A DNA stretch of 64,000 nt from Ceratopteris richardii (Eukaryota > Streptophyta > Polypodiopsida > Polypodiales > Pteridaceae): NCBI GenBank assembly GCA_020310875.1, contig MU260052.1, positions 782,001-846,000 of the forward strand, read 5' to 3'. The notes under the pieces are model-generated. The model was given only the letters and a program-made list of their open reading frames with translations, was not told the DNA's origin and ran no database searches. Each line of letters opens with the position of its first letter. Within the stretch, counting starts at the first letter, position 1. This document shows positions 19,035 through 31,588 of the stretch, in pieces. The position numbers and the translations under genes are program-made.

Positions 19035-20582
19035 TTAGAGGTGTTCACACAAAAGGACTTCTCTAAGATCCTTGATTTTTCTTATCCTTTCCTTTGCCTC
19101 CTGTTGAGCCTCCTTTCTAATCTTTTCCTCTTCTTTTTTCCTATTTTGAGTTTGATGTATTCTTCTCCATTCAGAAACAGTTAATGGAAGATCATACCTT
19201 TTTACTCTACATCCACTTATGAAATTTGGCATGATTTCACCATCTATATTAGCTAATTGGATAGCTCCACTGTTACTTATTTGATTGATAATATAAGGCC
19301 CATGTCCTTTTTTCTAGAATTTCTTCTGATGTTCTTTTACTGTGTATGCCAAAACTAGATCTCCTTCTTGTAAGTCCTTTTCTTTAATATGAACATCATG
19401 ATAAGCTTTTTGCCTTCTCTTGTCTGCATATATACTCATGATTGCTTGAAGTCTAGAAGCTCTCAACTTTTCCAACTCCACCACTCTCTCAGACAATTCA
19501 TGTCCCATCCACTTGTATTGACTACCCACTTTTAGTGTTGGAATAAGGAATTCTAAAGGCAGTACTGCATTTTGTCCATATACTAAATTAAATGGTGTGG
19601 TTCCAAGTGCAGTTTTGTATGCCACTCTGTAGGCCCATAATACATGATTAAGTTGCAAATCCCAATCATTCCTATTTGTGTTTACCAATTTTGACAATAC
19701 AGTGCAAAGTACTTTATTAGTACTTTCTGCTAGTCCATTGGCTTGTGGGTGATATGGGGCTGACTTTCTATGACTGATTATGAAATATTCAATTATGTTC
19801 TCTATTATTTGGTTCAAAAAATGAGTCCCCCTATCACTTACCAACTCAATTGGTAATCCAAATCTGGTGATTATATTTTCATAAAGAAATCTTGCAGTGG
19901 TCTAAGCATCATTCCTTTTTGTAGCCCTAGCCTCTACCCATTTAGTCAGGTAATCTGTGGCTACTAGTATATATTCAGCATGGGATTGTTTTGCTGGAGG
20001 ATGTATGGGTCCAATGAAATCCAACCCCCATTTACTAAATGCTCTTACTGAAATCAGTGGTACTAATGGCATATTGTCTCTTTTATTTGGTTGACTCACT
20101 CTTTGACAAATGTCACATCTTTTTATATATGCTCTTGCATCAGGAAACAGAGTTGGCCACCAAAAACCAGAATATAATATGAGTTTAGCAATTCTTTCGC
20201 TTGAAAAATGTCCTCCTGCCACTCCAGAATGTGCCATCTCTATCATTTCCAAATATTTATTTTCAGGAACACAGATTCTTAAATATCCATCCATCCCTTT
20301 CTTATACAATTGATCTTCTATCAGTTGATACTCTTCAGAAATCATTTGTAGATTCTTTGAATCTGCACTGGCTCCTACTTGCTTTCCTTTCTTGTTTCTT
20401 TTCAACTCCTCAATTATGTTTTCACTCCAATCTGGATTTTTCTGAAACCAGTATAAGGTTATAACTTCAGAATTTTGCAAAGATTGGCATTCCCAGCAGT
20501 TGGAAATATATTTTTTTACATCTTGTATTTTATTAGGCCGATGTACTCCCATCCTATTGAGATTGTTTAGGGTGACTATCAT
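19035..20582 (-). pseudogene. int: Integrase region of gypsy B
   Basis: The zinc-finger part reads [18 protein letters not shown] and [14 protein letters not shown]. The core begins [20 protein letters not shown] and [15 protein letters not shown] and continues VSDRGTHFLNQI and YHPQANGLAESTNKVL. The C-terminal domain has LQEGDLVLAYTVKEHQKK and ISGCRVKRYDLPLTVSEW, followed by a basic/acidic tail rich in KEE and KEA repeats. Pol ends here, and a protease-like domain follows immediately. A few breaks are present. Confidence 0.85.
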
Positions 20583-22476
20583 GGAAGCATGAATACAGGG
20601 ATTCCAACAATGAGCTCATCTTAAATACTCCTGCTGCTCCTCTTCTGGAGTACAATATTCTAATATACCCATCTGATTGAGATGATACAAATGTCCAGCT
20701 AGCAGCAAAAAAATCTTACTTTGTAATACCAGATGTATGTTGTTTTCAAATGTTCTACATGGTCCCATGGTTAGCAAAGGTACTAAACATTCATGGCCCA
20801 TTCAGGAATACATTCTATTTTGAACAGATATGCATCTGGTAAGTCATCATCTAGAGGTGAACTTGACTCTTTGGCTTGGATCCTGGACAAATGGTCCGCT
20901 CTCAAATGATTTTTTCCTTGTCTGAGCACTACCTCAAACTCAAATTCCATCAGTAGGAGAAACCATCTGACTATCCTACCTGTGTGACATGGTTTGTTTA
21001 CTAAGTAGAGTAGAGCTTGGTGATCCACAAAGAATTTAAACTTGTTGGCCAAAAGATAATGTCTATATTTTTTTATAGCAAATATCATCCCCAACCCTTC
21101 CCTCTCAGTGGTTGTATAATTTTTTTCTGCTGAATTTAATTGCCTACTAGCATAAGCAACTGGAAAGTCTAGTTTGCTCCCTTGTATTGGTTGTGCTAAC
21201 ACACATCCCAAAGCATAGTTTGAAGCATCCACATGGACATGAAAAATTTTATCCCACTCTGGGGACTTTAGAATTGATGCTGTTATCAAACAAGTTTTTA
21301 AAGTCTCAAAAGCCTGGTCACACTCTTTGGTCCACTCAAATCTTGTGATTAAAGCATACAAGGGTTTTGCAATGTCTGCAAACTTGTGTACAAATTTTCT
21401 ATAATAACCACAATGTCCCATGAAAGTTTGAAGTTCCTTTACATTTGTTGGTCTTGGAAGTTCCACTATGGCCTTGATTTTTCTTTCATCAGTTGAAATT
21501 CCATTTCTAGAGACTATGTGACCCAACATTCTCCCTTGCCTCACAAAGAACACACATTTCTCTGGATTTAGACATACTCTGTATGTTCTACATTTTTTGA
21601 ATATATTTCCAGATCCTTCAAATGATCTTGTCTTTTCAATGAAAAAGTGCAAAGATCATCCACATAAATTTCCATGATATTTCTAAGGAATTCTTTGAAT
21701 ACGTGACACATTAATCTTTGAAAAGTTGCTAGGGCATTAGTTAGACCAAAAGGCATAACCCTAAAAGCATAGATTCCCCATTCTGTGGAGAAAGCAGTTT
21801 TATGTTGGTCTTCCAAAGCTATGGGTACCTGATTATATCCTAAAAAACCATCCAAAAAATTATAGACCTCCTTTACTGCAACTCTTTCCAAAAGATGGTC
21901 TGTTATGGGTAATGGATAGCTATCCCTTATAGTTGCAGCATTCACCTTTTTCAAGTTAATGCATACCCTGAGTTTCCCATTATTTTTTGGTACTACAACT
22001 ATAGGAGATATCCACTCTGAATACTCAATCTCATAGATGAAATTGACAGCCAGCAGCTTGTCAATTTCTTCCTTTATTTTGGCAGAGTATTTTCCATTGA
22101 ATGTGTAGTGTCTTTGTTTGATAGGTTTTGCATCAGGTGTAATAGGAATCTTATGCTCACAGATTTTAGGGTCAATTCCTTTCAAATCCTTGTAACTGTA
22201 AGCAAACACGTCCCTATAGTTTCTGGCCAAATTCCTTAATGCTTCCTCCTCTTGATTTGTCATGTCGTCAGCTATTACAATATGTTTTTCTTCCCCCTCT
22301 TCATGTGCGATCATCACCTTCTTAGTTTGTTCCTCATTGTCATATGCCTCTCCTTTTTTCTTTTCTCTTTTTGGTTTTATTTTTAGAAGTAGCCTGTCTT
22401 CTACTTCATAAGTTTTGAAATTTGAAGGTACATCAAACTGTTGATTTCTGTTTGTTATTTTCTTATTTTTTTTCAA
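20583..22476 (-). pseudogene. Reverse transcriptase and RNase H of gypsy B
   Basis: RT has the linker motif PIKQRHYTFNGKYSAKIKEE, VVVPKNNGKLRVCINLKKVN, SYPLPITDHLLE, MPFGLTNALATFQRLMCHVF and the catalytic IYVDDLCTFS. It is followed by LGHIVSRNGISTDERKI and MGHCGYYRKFVHKF. RNase H has HVHVDASNYALGCVLAQP, NYTTTEREGLGMIFAIKKYR, VDHQALLYLVNKP and HLRADHLSRI. The sequence is close to that of elements E and G, so they form one wider clade, distinct from A. A few breaks are present. Confidence 0.9.
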
Positions 22477-23746
22477 CTTCTTGATCTTTTTCTATTTCCT
22501 TGTGTTTGTTTTTTCTATATTTGCCTGAAATTTTGTCTTTTATTGCATCTGTAGCTTCTACTTCTTCCAAATATTGTGTTTTACCATTTTTCAATATTAT
22601 TCCTTCCTCCTGGTTTTCTTCTGTTTTTGACACTTTTATCATTTGTATTCCTATATGAAAGATATCATATCCTTCTTCATTTTGGAATTTCACTCCCACA
22701 TACTCATCATTAGCTAGATCCATGGTGGTCAAAATCTGATTCCAACCATAAGGCTCAAATTCTTCATCTTTGAATTTTTGTGGTATATAGCTCTCATCTT
22801 GTGATTTCCTTTCTTCTACACAATCTTCTTTTCTTAACCTTCTTTTTCTATCTGTGAGGTTCCTTATCACATTGCATTTCCATATTGATGACTCTATTTC
22901 ATTCTGATCTTCAATCTCTGATTCTTCACTTGATTCTTGATTTTGATGTATTTTGAACCATTCTTGAGGGGACATGTCACAATATTGACCATTTCTTAAA
23001 TTCACTCTTGTTATCCTTCCTTTGCTTTGAAGATATAGGCAATCATTACCCCAATCTTGCACAATTTGCATTTGTCTCATAAATGGTCTTTCTAGGATGA
23101 TTTCATGTGAAGTGGATTGTGGGAATTCAACAATGGCAAAAGTATGCTCTATTTCTATTCCACATATTTCCACAATCACCTTTTCCCATATTCCTAGGGG
23201 TTTTTCTATGTGTCCATCTGCAAGTTGTAATCTCATTTTAGTGGGTACTAATTCATTTTTTCCCCATCTTTCCCAAGTCTGTTTAGTCATGATAGCCACT
23301 CCTGATCCATTGTCTAATATAGCCTTGCCATGATTTTTACCAAATTGTATTCTCAGAGTTGATTTCCCTTCTTCTCCTTCACAATATCCTCCTATTTTAT
23401 CAATAGGAATGTACAACAACTCTTCCAATCCTTGTTGGTGTGGATCAAACTTTTTTGGCATTGCTTCCCATTTTTTCATTTTGTGTTGTAAGTGAGGATT
23501 TTGTTTTACCAATTCCTCCATTGTGGTGTGATATAAAATTGTACATTGTTTGTCTATATTTATTTGGAATGTTATTTGTGAGTTATCTTCTTGATTAATA
23601 GTTTTCCTTGTTTCTGTCGCATTTGTTTCCCCAACTGTCGTTTGATAATTGTCTAGTTCCCCTATTCTGAGTTGTGCTTCTTCTATGATTTGTTTGCATC
23701 TTTGCATCCTTTCATGCTCTATATGTGGCATAGGATAAGCCATCAC
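22463..23746 (-). CDS. Protease region of gypsy B (between gag and RT)
   Basis: An open frame of about 427 codons holds the element's standard aspartic protease: KNHGKAILDNGSGVAIMTKQ at the catalytic loop, GIEIEHTFAIVEFP, and IILERPFMRQMQIVQDWGND at the C-terminal part. It is preceded by a linker with TMEELVKQNPHLQHKMKKWE, which recurs in E and G (LTMEELLHVKPQLWKQL), and followed by a charged spacer with DEEFEPYGWNQILTTMDL, also conserved in E. The protease cuts the gag-pol polyprotein. Confidence 0.85.
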   Translation of the reverse strand: MMAYPMPHIEHERMQRCKQIIEEAQLRIGELDNYQTTVGETNATETRKTINQEDNSQITFQINIDKQCTILYHTTMEELVKQNPHLQHKMKKWEAMPKKFDPHQQGLEELLYIPIDKIGGYCEGEEGKSTLRIQFGKNHGKAILDNGSGVAIMTKQTWERWGKNELVPTKMRLQLADGHIEKPLGIWEKVIVEICGIEIEHTFAIVEFPQSTSHEIILERPFMRQMQIVQDWGNDCLYLQSKGRITRVNLRNGQYCDMSPQEWFKIHQNQESSEESEIEDQNEIESSIWKCNVIRNLTDRKRRLRKEDCVEERKSQDESYIPQKFKDEEFEPYGWNQILTTMDLANDEYVGVKFQNEEGYDIFHIGIQMIKVSKTEENQEEGIILKNGKTQYLEEVEATDAIKDKISGKYRKNKHKEIEKDQEVEKK

Positions 23747-25905
23747 ATGGTCTGTAGGATTCTTGAATTCTTCCCTTGTATGCTCTTATCAAGGTGTCCA
23801 GACTTTGTGGATTTTTTGTCTCTTTTTGGGTTTGTGTCTTCTGAGGTGGACTATTGTTTGATTGTTCTATAGTCTCTTCTTCCAAATTTTTACCCATTCT
23901 TAGTTTTCTTTCCCATCTCCCTTTTTGTCTGTTTTTCTTTTCTTTTGGGAATGGAATTTTCTTCTGTTCCTGTGTATGTGTCTCCTTAGTTGTTTCTTGT
24001 TGTTTAGCTTGTGCTCTTGTTATAGCATTTACAGTTACCTGATCATGGTCACTCAATTCTTCTTGCTCCATTATATTTACTGTTTTCAATGGTATGTTAC
24101 TAGATGTGTTCTGTTGTTTTTGAGGGTTTCTTGGATGTTCCCTGCCACAATCCTTGCAATAAGCTCCTTCTATCTTTAGTGTAGGAGGTTGTGGACAGTC
24201 TCTAATGAAATGTTCCCCTCCACATCTATAACAAGTTATCTTTTGACTCCCTTTGAACTGAGGTTTCTGATTGGACATGTAATTATTGGTTATGTACATG
24301 AATGTGGCCGTATCCATTTCAATTCTCCCATTTCCCAAATCTAGGGCTTGCAGTTCTGGTTCTCTCTGTTCATCCTTCATTCCAATGATAATCCTCTCTC
24401 TAAGATGATCTATGTATTTTAATGGTACTACATTTGTTGGTAATGGTGGTTGTTGCCCAAGTGCAGGTCTTGGTTGCTCAACAAATCTAGATTCTCTTTG
24501 TAAATTATGTTGGTTCACATATTCTCTTTCTTTAATGGGTTGTTTATTGTAAAAGCATTCTTCCCTGGTATGATTTGTCCATTTTCTTTCCAATGTACAG
24601 TATTTGAGTGTTTTTCTATCTTGCAAATGTTGTGGTATTTGATATGGATATTGTTGTACCAAATGATTTTCTCCACAATTATAGCATTTCTTATTTGTTG
24701 CTATCTTGGTGTTTATCAAGTTTGTTTTGGTGCTAACTTCTAGGGCTTTGGCAATAGCTTGTGCTAATTCTTCTGCTGGTGGGATTTTATCTTCATTTGT
24801 TTTAGGTTGATCAAATGTTAATAGATCTTGTCCCCTGTTATCCTCTAAGTCTATTGCTTCCTTTACACATGCTCCTAGGTGAGGGCATCACCTATAATAC
24901 ACCAAGCTTCTTAATTGGGCACTTCTCAGTCCTTCTATGAATAGAGATACTTGTCTTGCCATGGATGGTACCTCCTCTCTGGGACATCTATCAATGTATT
25001 GCTTGAATCTCCTAGCTGCCTCTCTTACATTTTCATCTTTTTGCTGCTTAAAGCTATGTATCAAGGTAGCTGTACTATGTTTTATTCCGGTTTTTGAGAA
25101 TTCCCCTATGAAGGCTTCAAGGAAAGATTCAATGTCTGGATACATTTCCTTTCTCAAGGGAATGAACCAAGATAGTGCAGGTCCAGTTAGGGTTAGACCA
25201 AATGCTTCAAATTGTACTTTGTAATCCTCTACTTCCTCTGCTCTAATTAATTGTCTAAATTCTGCAGCATGAGCATGAGGATCAGAATATCGTTCAAATT
25301 GATTCATCATGCATTTAGCTACTTGATAGGGCTTAAGCATTCTTCCATGATTTTGCCACTGATGTCTCCTTTTGAATGGAAAATCATTAATTCCTTCTGC
25401 TTCTCTTTCAAAAGGATTTGGGGAAGTATGTATTCTCCTACCTTGTGGTTGCTCAATATTATTGTGAGTTTCATTTTGTCTTGGCAAGTCTGGTTGCCCT
25501 AGGTTTTGTTTCCAAGGTCTCTTGTCTGCACACTGCCCTAAATCATTAGAGTTTTCTCGATCCTGTGAGAAGATGTATACACATCCTTGTCTTCCTCATA
25601 TCTTCCATCCTTAAATTGTGCCACTGATGTTATATTTAGGGGAACTTCTAAGTTTCTCAACCTAATGAGGAGCTTATGCATACCATCCTGATACACATAG
25701 GTTCCAAACCTATTTGTATACATATATTGAGAATATTTCTATAATCACTGGTTTCAGAGGGTTCCTTGGTTTCATTTAAATTTTCCATGTTATTTTCTTG
25801 CCCTAAATCTTTTTCTTGTAAATCTCCTATTACTAGCTCTATCTCCTTCCTTTTTAGATCTTGTTTAGAAGGTGTGATCAATTTATTACCAGATCTCAAA
25901 ATCAT
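23712..25905 (-). pseudogene. gag: Gag region of gypsy B
   Basis: The start reads MILRSGNKLITPSKQDLKRK, the LRSG motif common at plant Athila/Tat gag starts. The capsid reads RMLKPYQVAKCMMNQFERYSD, AAEFRQLIRAEEVEDYKVQ and FGLTLTGPALSWFIPLRKE, then FKQYIDRCPREEVPSMARQV. The nucleocapsid has CYNCGENHLVQQYP and the CCHC knuckle CYRCGGEHFIRDC with a second CKDCGREHP. An acidic/basic tail (KIPFPKEKKNRQKGRWERKL) leads into the protease linker. Some breaks are present. Gag forms the virus-like particle and packages element RNA. Confidence 0.85.
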
Positions 25906-25914
25906 CCAACTAAC

Positions 25915-26433
25915 TCACAATTTTGTGAAGAGAATCATGTTTTCCACGATTCTGTAGATAGAGTCGTGTTTTTCCACGATTCTATGAATAGAATCGTGTT
26001 TTTTCCACAATCTTGTGAATAGAATTGTGGTTTTCACGATTCTATGAATAGAATCGTGTTTTTTTCCTCGATCTTGTGAGTAGAATCGTGGTTTTCACGA
26101 TTCTGTGGAGGGAATCGTGTTTTTTTCCACGATCTTGTGGAGAGAATCGTGGTTTTCACGATTCTGTGGAGAGAATCGTGATTTTCACGATTCTGTGGAG
26201 AGAATCGTGTTTTTCACAATTCTGTGGAGAGAATCGCGGTTTTCACGATTCTGTGGAGAGAATCGCGGTTTTCATGATTCTGTGGAGAGAATCACGGTTT
26301 TCACGATTCTGTGGAGAGAATCACGGTTTTCACGATCCTCTGGAGAGAATCGTGGTTTTCACGATCCTGTGGAGAGAATTGCGGTTTTCACGATCATGTG
26401 GAGAGAATCGCGGTTTTCACTATCTTGTGGAGA
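25915..26433 (-). repeat. Hairpin repeat array in gypsy B leader, inner part
   Basis: About 17 imperfect units of near 30 bases follow the pattern GAGAATCGTG, a T-rich loop, CACGATTCTGTG. Each unit contains a self-complementary pair AGAATCGTG/CACGATTCT, so the RNA could fold into a string of hairpins. The array continues at 31589-31925 beyond Copia I, which inserted into it at GGAGA. It lies between PBS and gag. Long open frames across it are a by-product of the repeat period. Confidence 0.85.
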
Positions 26434-26663
26434 TGTTGGAGATAGACGTCTGCGGAAGCACGCGAACAGCACAAGGAAGAAGAAGAAGCTTGGAGCACAA
26501 CACACAAGATTGATTGTATTACTAGAGAATGTACAAAGATAAGTAGCCCATTAGGGCAATAGGCGTATATACAAGCCGGGGGAAAAAAACCTCCTAAAGA
26601 GGGAAAAAAGTGCCCCGGCGGTCCTAGAGTGTTCACACACATGACTACCTAAATATATCAACA
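26434..26663 (-). repeat. 3' LTR of Copia I
   Basis: The LTR has TGTTGGAGATAGACG...TATATCAACA ends and is 230 bases long. It matches 31359-31588 with five differences by eye. On the reverse strand a TATA-like TGTATATACG lies near 26566-26575. Confidence 0.95.
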
Positions 26664-26680
26664 AATCCCCCCTGGGAGTG
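26664..26680 (-). other. Polypurine tract of Copia I
   Basis: The reverse strand reads CACTCCCAGGGGGGATT directly before the 3' LTR; the G-run is the likely plus-strand primer. Confidence 0.75.
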
Positions 26681-26737
26681 ATGCGGTGAACAAGGAGCTG
26701 GCACTCATGTATAAGGAAGTGCCAAGCTATGTGGAAA

Positions 26738-29700
26738 TCACTCCACAAAAGGAAGTAAGCCCAAAGCTTTGCGGAAAGCTTCAAACTTCTCCCTAGGCAG
26801 AGCCTTCGTGAAAAGGTCTGCAATGTTCTCCTGCGTTGGCACATATGCCAAGCTGATCTCCCCAGCAGAGAACCTCTCCCTGACATAGTGATAATGCACC
26901 TCAATGTGCTTAGTGCGAGCATGGAACACAGGGTTCCTCGCGACTGCCAATGCGCTCTGACTGTCAGTGAAGATGGTGGTGGCAGAAGACTGGCCAACAC
27001 CCAAATCAGCCATAAGGCATCTGAGCCACACACACTCAACAGTCGCTGTGAAAGCTGCCCTATACTCAGCCTCACAACTGGAAGTGGCCACAGTAGGCTG
27101 CTTCTTGCTCAACCAAGATATACATGAGCTACCAAGCATGAAGCAAAAACCACTGGTGGACACACGAGTGTCATAGCAACCAGCCCAATCTGAGTCAGAA
27201 AAAGCATGCAAATCTGGCGGTAGTGATCCCCCCTTGGGATAAAACAACCCAAGTAGCCGAGTACCACTCAAGTAGCGAAAGATGCGCTTACCGCTTTCCA
27301 ATGCGTGACTCCTGGGCAATGCATAAACCTGCTCATCTGTGAGACAGCAAACTGAATATCTGGCCGAGTAATGCATAAGTAAATCAAGCATCCAACAACC
27401 TGCTGATAGAGAACAACATCAAATGCATCTCCAGCATCATGAAGACTCAATCGTAAACCTGTCTCCATAGGAGTGGCAATAGGCTTACAGTCTTCAAGGC
27501 CAAAACGCTGCAATAATGTGTCAATATATTTTGTTTGACACAAAGCCATTCCACCATCAACGTGCATAAACTGAATGCCCAAATAGTGATGCAAATGCCC
27601 CAAATCAGACATCTCAAATGAGGCATGCAAATCAGCCTTAAAATCAGCAATATGTGTCTCAATAGGACCAGTGAGCAGCATGTCATCAACATAGACAACA
27701 ATGATAAGAAGCACATCATTAGCACGCTTAACATATAAGGTGCTTTCAGTTGGACTATTCTCAAAACCATGTGCAATCAGATAGGCATGTATCTTCTCAT
27801 ACCAAGCACGTGGTGCTTGCTTTAAACCATATAATGCCTTCTTTAACCTGCAAACCTGGTTTTCACGCCCTTTCTGCACAAAGCCATGGGGCTGAAAAAC
27901 ATACACTTCTTCATGCAAGTCACCATTCAGAAATGTTGTTTTAATGTCCAACTTATGTACATTCCAACCATGATGGGTTGCAAGTTGCACAAATGCTGCG
28001 AACAGTAGTCATACGGCATGTAGGTGCAAAGGTCTCATCAAAATCAATGCCTCTTTCCTGTGCATAACCCTTTGCAACAAGCCTAGCCTTATACCTGTCA
28101 ACTGTACCATCAGGTTTACGCTTCAGCTTGTATACCCACTTAGTGCCAATTGCCTTCTGGCCAGGAGGCAAGTCACATAAAGACCATGTACCATTCTTCA
28201 TTATAGCATCATATTCAGATTGCATAGCAGCCATCCAATTTTCTGAATTTTGTGCTTCATCAAAAGAAACAGGCTCATTCTCATCACAGAGACTAGATGC
28301 AGCCATAGCATAGCAATCTGATGCAAAGGAGGCACTGTGAGAGCCTGAACGAGTACGATATGACAAAGGTGCATCTAATTTGCTGTCACGCAAAGTCTGC
28401 ACCAGCCATTTTGGCATAGTTTTTGCCTGCTCAATATCAGCTCTCTCATCAACAAGTGCATCATGTAAATCTGCATCAGAAATGGAATGATCTGCATCAT
28501 CATATGAAACCTGCAAAGGCTGAGAAGTTGCCTCATTAGGACCAGCACTAGCCTGTCCACCTGTAAAAAGAGGCATCAAAGTATCATACATGTCTTTGGA
28601 GCTAACAAATGTCTCCTTAGTACATGAAAGCAATGGCTGAATAGCATCTTCCACAAAGACAACATCACGGCTAACCAGAATGCGTTTAGTCTGTGGATGA
28701 TACAGACGATAGCCTTTACTTTCAGAACTGTACCCAACAAAAATACATTTTACTGCCTTATCATCCAATTTTCTGCGATGTTGTTCAGGCACTAATGCAT
28801 ATGCCAAACAACCAAAAACACGCAGATGAGCAACAGATGGCTTGCGGTCATGCCAAGCCTCATATGGAGTGATAGACTGCAACGCTTTAGTGGGACACCT
28901 GTTCAGTACATATGCTGCACACATGACAGCCTCAAGCCAGAAACTATGTGGTAAAGCCTGACTTTTGACCATGCACCTCGCCATCTCCATGAGTGACCTG
29001 TTCTTTCGTTCAGCAACTCCATTCTGTTGAGGTGTATACGACACTGTACACTGGTGTTTTATCCCACGTTCAGCCAGAAATGCATTAAAATCTGAAGACA
29101 TATATTCCCCCCCTCGATCAGAACGGAGGGTGCCCATTTTACATGCTGACAGATTTTCAGCCAAAACCAAAAACTGTTTGAAGCACATGAACACTTCGGA
29201 CTTTGCTTTGAGTGGATATACCCATGCATGCCTGGAAAAATCATCAATGAAAGTCACGAAGTAAAGGTAATTTCCAAAAGAGGGTGTCTGCATAGGACCA
29301 CAGACATCACTATGTACAAGCTGCAATTTCTGCGTAGCCCGAACTGAAGCATCTTTTGGAAAGGAAGAACGCTGCATTTTGCCCAAAATACAGCCTTCAC
29401 AAACATGTTTTCCAGGTGCCTCAAGTTTGGGCAAAGAGGACACCATTTCAGATTTCTGCAGGCGTAACAAACTAGCAAAATTCAGATGACCAAAGCGTGC
29501 ATGCCAAAGCTTTGCATCTGACATAGCCTGAGAATCATGAATTGCACATGCCGAATCATTCACAGATCTTTCATAGTCTATGAGCTTATACAACCCACGA
29601 CATAAAATGCCAGAAGCAATAATCACATCGCCATTTGAGAGATCATGGACTGTACACCTGTCATCAACGAATTTCACAACCAAGCCAATCTTGGCTAATG

Positions 29701-31003
29701 CAAAAACTGATAACAGGTTCTTTTTGATCCCTGGCACAAATAAAGCATCTGACAAAGTGAAAGAACTACCATCAGCAGTAGTCAGAATGATCTTACCAAC
29801 TCCCATAACAGGATAAGAGGAGTTATTGGCGCATGTGACAGTATTCCCTGTAGGGGCAGGCTCGAGTGAAGAGAAGAAACTGCGCTGCGAGGTAATATGT
29901 ATGGTCGCCCCACTGTCAAAGTACCAAACATCTGAGTCTACTGCAGACATGCACTGATCATGAGAAGATGGGTCAAAACTGCAGAGAGTAGTAAACGCCC
30001 ATTCTTCTTCCTGCACAAGATTTGCAGACTCTGTTTTTGGTGTAGAGGCCTCTGCAACAACCATTCCAGCCTCTTTCTTCTTTGCCTCTTTAGCAGCCAG
30101 TTTTGGACAGTTCTTTATAATATGATCATTTCCTTTACAGTACTTGCAGAACAATTTTTGCTTTTCTGATTTCTTTTCATCTTTATCCTGGTTCTTCGAT
30201 TGTGCAGCATTTGCAGATTTCTGCTTACTAGTAGAAGAGCTCCATTTTCCTTTGCCCTTCTGACTAGCCAGGAAAGCTTGATCTGCAACACGCATAATGT
30301 ACCTGTTCTGCCTGGACTGATCTTCCTGCAACAGAACAGAGACTAATTCCTCAAATGACAAGGCATTCGGATTGCCTTTCATCATCAACCAAAGAGTAGA
30401 GGCAAAACTCTGATATGAATCAAGAAGACCATTCAGAACGGTCTGCACAAGTGAGCTATCTGGTATAACCTCATCAGAAGAAATCAATTGTTCCTTTAGG
30501 TCTTTGATCTTTGTAAGAAAACTGTCCATAGAATCACCTTCATTCATGTGCTCATTCTCCAACTGTTTTCGGAGGTAAGCAACACGAGCCTCATTCCTAG
30601 CCTGGTACAAAGTGGTAAGTGTATCCCAAGCATCCTTTGCTGTTCTGCAAGAGCGAATGTGAGGAATAATGGCACGTTTGACAGACAAGGCTATCAATGC
30701 ATGTGCCTGGGCATCTCTGCCATCCCAACGAATCTGCTCTATAGTAGGTGCAACAGAAACAGCAGCACGAACAGGAATCTGCGGAATATCATCTTCGACA
30801 CCATCTTCATCAGCTCCAACACCTGTATTTGCAGTACTTGTCGTTACAGGTGTAACAGGACGTCTTTCAACACCCTGCACAATGTTCCACAATCCTTTTG
30901 CAACCAATACATGTCGCATCATATAAGCCCATAATGGGTAGTTGGTACCATCCAACTTATCCTCAACAGCCAACATACGGAATACATCACTGCTTTCAGC
31001 CAT
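26738..31003 (-). pseudogene. gag-pol: Gag-pol region of Copia I
   Basis: Gag starts at the ATG at 31003 (MAESSDVFRMLAVEDKLDGT) and has a zinc knuckle CKYCKGNDHIIKNC. The protease has WYFDSGATIHITSQ. Integrase has HARFGHLNFASLLRLQ, CEGCILGKMQRS, HSDVCGPMQTP, FIDDFSRHAWV and RSDRGGEYMS. RT has WVYKLKRKPDGTVDRYKARL, DIKTTFLNGDLHEEVYVFQP and VVYVDDMLLTGP. RNase H has FSDSDWAGCYDTRVSTSGFC, WLSKKQPTVATSSCEAEYRA and HYHYVRERF. Domain order PR-INT-RT-RH marks Copia. About two breaks are present; the rest is continuous. Confidence 0.93.
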
Positions 31004-31346
31004 GGCCGGTGACTAAAATACCTTGATGCAGAAAATTGACTGTATCTCAAAAAGTTGAACAGAACTGCCCAGTCGAGTTCTGCTAGACCTGTAGCAGACT
31101 TCGAGACGCTTAAACTGGTGAACAAAAACTGGTATATACCTTTGGCACAAAAGGACGAAATAGCCTGCACAAGCGCTACGATAGTGCGTTCGGAGGCCGA
31201 AATGAGCTCAGATCGCGATTTCGGCACCACAGATCGAAGCTGTTTTGATCTCGAAAACACCCTGAGTATGCTCACCAAATTTCGTGCGAATCTGAGACTG
31301 CAAACGGAGGAGTGTCGACGGCGCCCTAGAAGAAGCGACGACCTGC

Positions 31347-31358
31347 TCTGATACCAAT
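31347..31358 (-). other. Primer-binding site of Copia I
   Basis: The reverse strand reads TTGGTATCAGAGC (through 31346) next to the 5' LTR, matching the initiator tRNA-Met primer. Confidence 0.93.
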
Positions 31359-31588
31359 TGTTGGAGATAGACGTCTGCGGAAGCACGCGAACAGCACAAG
31401 GAAGAAGAAGAAGCTTGGAGCACAACACACAAGACTGATTGTATTACTAGAGAATGTACAAAGATAAGTAGCCCATTAGGGCAATAGGCGTATATACAAG
31501 CCGGGGGAAAAAAACCTCCTAAAGAGGGCTAAAAGTACCCCGGCGGTCCTAGAGTGTTCACACACATCACTACCTAAATATATCAACA
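31359..31588 (-). repeat. 5' LTR of Copia I
   Basis: This is the partner of 26434-26663, of equal length at 230 bases. The target duplication GGAGA follows at 31589. Confidence 0.95.

Larger units (their letters stand above)
26434..31588 (-). mobile_element. Copia element I
   Basis: This Copia retrotransposon of 5155 bases has 230-base LTRs (26434-26663 and 31359-31588) and perfect target duplications GGAGA (26429-26433 and 31589-31593). It has a PBS, a polypurine tract and all gag-pol domains. The LTRs differ at five positions, about 2%, so it is young. About two breaks are visible in pol. It inserted in the leader array of gypsy B. Copia J at 62780 is the same family. Confidence 0.95.

Noticed and set aside
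26076-26542. Two overlapping forward ORFs with a repeating RESxFSRFCGEN-like peptide
   Set aside because: They follow the roughly 30-base period of the leader hairpin array and end inside the LTR of Copia I. The open frames come from the repeat, not from coding.
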